Positions 4,427 through 5,874 of a stretch of DNA of 5,874 nt are shown here, piece after piece. Both the position numbers and the translations under genes were made by a program. A model generated the notes under the pieces. The model ran no database searches. It worked only from the letters and a program-made list of their open reading frames with translations, and was not told the origin of the DNA. Numbering within the stretch: position 1 is the stretch's first letter; each line of letters starts with the position of its first letter. Origin of the DNA: Candidatus Firestoneibacteriota bacterium (GTDB lineage: Bacteria; JACRDZ01); NCBI GenBank assembly GCA_016212735.1, contig JACRDZ010000221.1, forward strand, positions 1 through 5,874, written 5' to 3'.

Positions 4427-4520
4427 AACTCACCTCCACAAACAATTTCCCTTTGAGTAAAACAGAATATCTCTTTTGTTGTCGTGGATAACTTCGCCCC
4501 TGTCGTTTTAATATTTTCAT
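4410..4520 (-). CDS. Small basic protein, 36 residues, doubtful
   Basis: This frame reads MKILKRQGRSYPRQQKRYSV and then LLKGKLFVEVSYAELA, to a TAA at 4410-4412. It starts 71 nt after the helicase stop on the same strand. AGGAG (4523-4527) lies only 2 nt from the ATG, closer than is efficient. It overlaps the 44-residue frame by 17 nt, and its last codons contain that frame's ribosome binding site, an arrangement typical of a leader peptide or coupled pair. It is basic, without cysteines or a membrane segment. It may be a real coupled small gene, a leader, or chance. Confidence 0.25.
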   Translation of the reverse strand: MKILKRQGRSYPRQQKRYSVLLKGKLFVEVSYAELA

Positions 4521-4533
4521 TTCTCCTATCTCT

Positions 4534-4552
4534 TTTATCATTCGGTGATAAA
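4534..4552. repeat. 7-bp hairpin between the helicase stop and the small frames
   Basis: TTTATCA (4534-4540) and TGATAAA (4546-4552) form a perfect stem around a TTCGG loop. It lies 40 nt beyond the helicase stop on the minus strand, just ahead of the 36-codon frame. On the minus strand it is followed by AAGAGAT and not a T-run, so it is at best a weak terminator or an RNA-stability element. Confidence 0.35.
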
Positions 4553-4591
4553 TAATAATCCAATAATATACTGGACTGCGTAACATTATTA

Positions 4592-5874
4592 TTACTGTTG
4601 ATCTATTTTTGCCAGAATATTTGGGACATTAACAAATCTGGATATTTTATTATATTGAGTCATGCCATTTCTTCTTGATTCATAATGCATGGATAGATAC
4701 AGATAATTTCGCGCTCTAGTAACTCCTACATAAAATAAACGCCGTTCTTCTTCAATTTCATATTCATCATTTAAAGTAAAACTTACAGGTAATATCCCGT
4801 CCACTATTCCTATTATAAAAACAACATCCCATTCCAGACCTTTAGCAGAGTGAATAGTAGAAAGAGTAAGGGGTTTTTCAACAACCTGCTGTGATTCCAG
4901 ATTCAGTGTTAAATCATTTTTATCTGGCAGTTCAATAGTAAGCTCATGTAAAAATTTTTCTAAGGAATCGTATTTACCTGATATTTGTCTTATAGTATCA
5001 AGATCATTAAAGCGTAATGCCCAGTCATCAAAAATATTTTCCATAATAGGAGAATAATAATCAACAACATTTATAAATCGTTCAGCAGTGCTTAAACTAT
5101 CATCAGTAACAATTCTTAATAAAGAAGCCAGATTATTCAGTCCTTCAGAATATTTATATCCTTTTTTATATTCTCCCAATACATTTTCAATTATTTCTTT
5201 ATATGATACTGCTTTTTTTATTTTTTGTATAATCTGCTCAGCAGTTTTATGCCCAATACGTTCTATAAGCAGAAGAACTCTGTTCCATGCCAGCTCATCT
5301 TTTATATTTACAATTATCTTAAGATGCGCCATAACATCTTTTACATGTGCAGTTTCATAAAACTTAAGCCCGCCGAATACCTGATAAGGTATATTCATTC
5401 TGCTTAATTCTGCCTGCAGAGGAATTGAAACATAAGGAGTACGGAACAATACTCCCTGACTATTCAAATCAATACCTGAATTTCTAAAGTCTCTTATTTT
5501 AATTGCAATCCACTCTGCTTCATCATAAGCATTTTCAAAAATCTGAACAATGGGTCTGTCTCCGGTTTTTTTTCTTGCTGAAAAAAGACACTTGGAATAT
5601 TTGTTTATCATATTTTTCAATACAGCATTGCTTAAATCAAGAATAGACTGAGTGCTTCTGTAATTTTCCTCCAGTTTAATTATTTTGCATTCTGGAAATT
5701 TTTTAGGAAATTGCATGATATTATCATGAGAACCTCCTCTGAATCCATAAATACTCTGCGCATCATCTCCGACAATCATAACATTTCTGTGTATCTCGCC
5801 TAATAGATATGTTATATCTCCCTGAAGTTTATTTGTATCCTGATATTCGTCAACCATTATATATTTGTATTCAT
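4592..5874 (-). CDS. UvrD/PcrA/Rep-like superfamily 1 DNA helicase, C-terminal part (5' partial)
   Basis: The frame is open from the right edge to TAA at 4592-4594. The in-frame ATG at 5855-5857 is internal, because the codons before it read EYKYI, as expected just ahead of helicase motif II. Counting from that Met, motifs are VDEYQDTN (2-9, motif II/Walker B), VGDDAQSIYGFRGG (29-42, motif III), LEENYRST (62-69, motif IV), YQVFGGLKFYETAHVKDVMAHLK (158-180), STIHSAKGLEW (333-343, motif V) and EEERRLFYVGVTRAR (369-383, motif VI). These enzymes hydrolyse ATP to translocate 3'-5' along single-stranded DNA in repair, replication restart or plasmid replication. The N-terminal P-loop is outside the window. 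Only about 39 residues follow motif VI, fewer than in PcrA/UvrD, so a trailing RNA-polymerase-interaction domain appears absent. Every visible motif is intact. Confidence 0.93.
   Translation of the reverse strand, partial: EYKYIMVDEYQDTNKLQGDITYLLGEIHRNVMIVGDDAQSIYGFRGGSHDNIMQFPKKFPECKIIKLEENYRSTQSILDLSNAVLKNMINKYSKCLFSARKKTGDRPIVQIFENAYDEAEWIAIKIRDFRNSGIDLNSQGVLFRTPYVSIPLQAELSRMNIPYQVFGGLKFYETAHVKDVMAHLKIIVNIKDELAWNRVLLLIERIGHKTAEQIIQKIKKAVSYKEIIENVLGEYKKGYKYSEGLNNLASLLRIVTDDSLSTAERFINVVDYYSPIMENIFDDWALRFNDLDTIRQISGKYDSLEKFLHELTIELPDKNDLTLNLESQQVVEKPLTLSTIHSAKGLEWDVVFIIGIVDGILPVSFTLNDEYEIEEERRLFYVGVTRARNYLYLSMHYESRRNGMTQYNKISRFVNVPNILAKIDQQ

Noticed and set aside
4551..4593. AATAATAAT / ATTATTATT inverted repeat around the helicase stop
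   Set aside because: The arms are simple AT trinucleotide repeats and pair by low complexity, so no terminator function can be claimed.
5088..5407. Plus-strand open frames inside the helicase gene
   Set aside because: They are antisense shadows of an intact, motif-complete helicase.
5855..5857. ATG as the true start of the helicase
   Set aside because: The frame stays open to the window edge with EYKYI preceding VDEYQDTN, the usual helicase context, and the P-loop domain must lie upstream.

Overview
This AT-rich bacterial window looks like accessory chromosomal DNA from an uncultured bacterium. Genes use ATG starts and AGGA/AGGAGG-type ribosome binding sites, and codons mostly end in A or T. 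All recognisable families are bacterial, but nothing here fixes the phylum.

Left part (1-1028): the 3' end of a LuxR/GerE-type regulator gene enters from the left edge. It converges on a BrnT-BrnA type II toxin-antitoxin module on the minus strand, whose promoter carries an inverted repeat. Beyond the module lies a headless second copy of the luxR 3' end, identical at 101 of 111 positions, with mostly synonymous differences and its own stop codon. The toxin-antitoxin module is therefore bracketed by two homologous gene ends. Just before the second copy are a hairpin flanked by short direct repeats and an AAGGCACAAAG-like tract at the break point.

Centre (1029-4169, plus strand): a probable operon with an unusually clear promoter (TTGCAT-17-TATAAT). 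It has an 11-bp tandem repeat directly upstream and a perfect 12-bp dyad at the predicted transcription start. The genes are an HtpX-type M48 membrane metalloprotease, a GAF-PPM (RsbU/SpoIIE-type) serine phosphatase, a small gene broken by one frameshift, and a nucleotidyltransferase-fold protein with a C-terminal zinc ribbon. The small gene would end in an ATGA overlap with the nucleotidyltransferase, so the set probably evolved as one transcriptional unit. The likely theme is stress signalling: envelope proteolysis plus a phosphatase of the kind that controls partner-switching sigma-factor regulation.

Right part (4170-5874, minus strand): the C-terminal part of a UvrD/PcrA/Rep-like SF1 helicase runs in from the right edge. 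It is followed by two overlapping small open reading frames (36 and 44 codons), the second with a strong ribosome binding site, and then by a GC-richer inverted repeat that looks like a dispersed repetitive element. The small reading frames match no family I recognise, and the second uses markedly more G/C-ending codons than its neighbours.

The best candidates for undescribed biology are the toxin-antitoxin unit between duplicated luxR ends, the broken small gene coupled to the zinc-ribbon nucleotidyltransferase, and the small overlapping frames behind the helicase.
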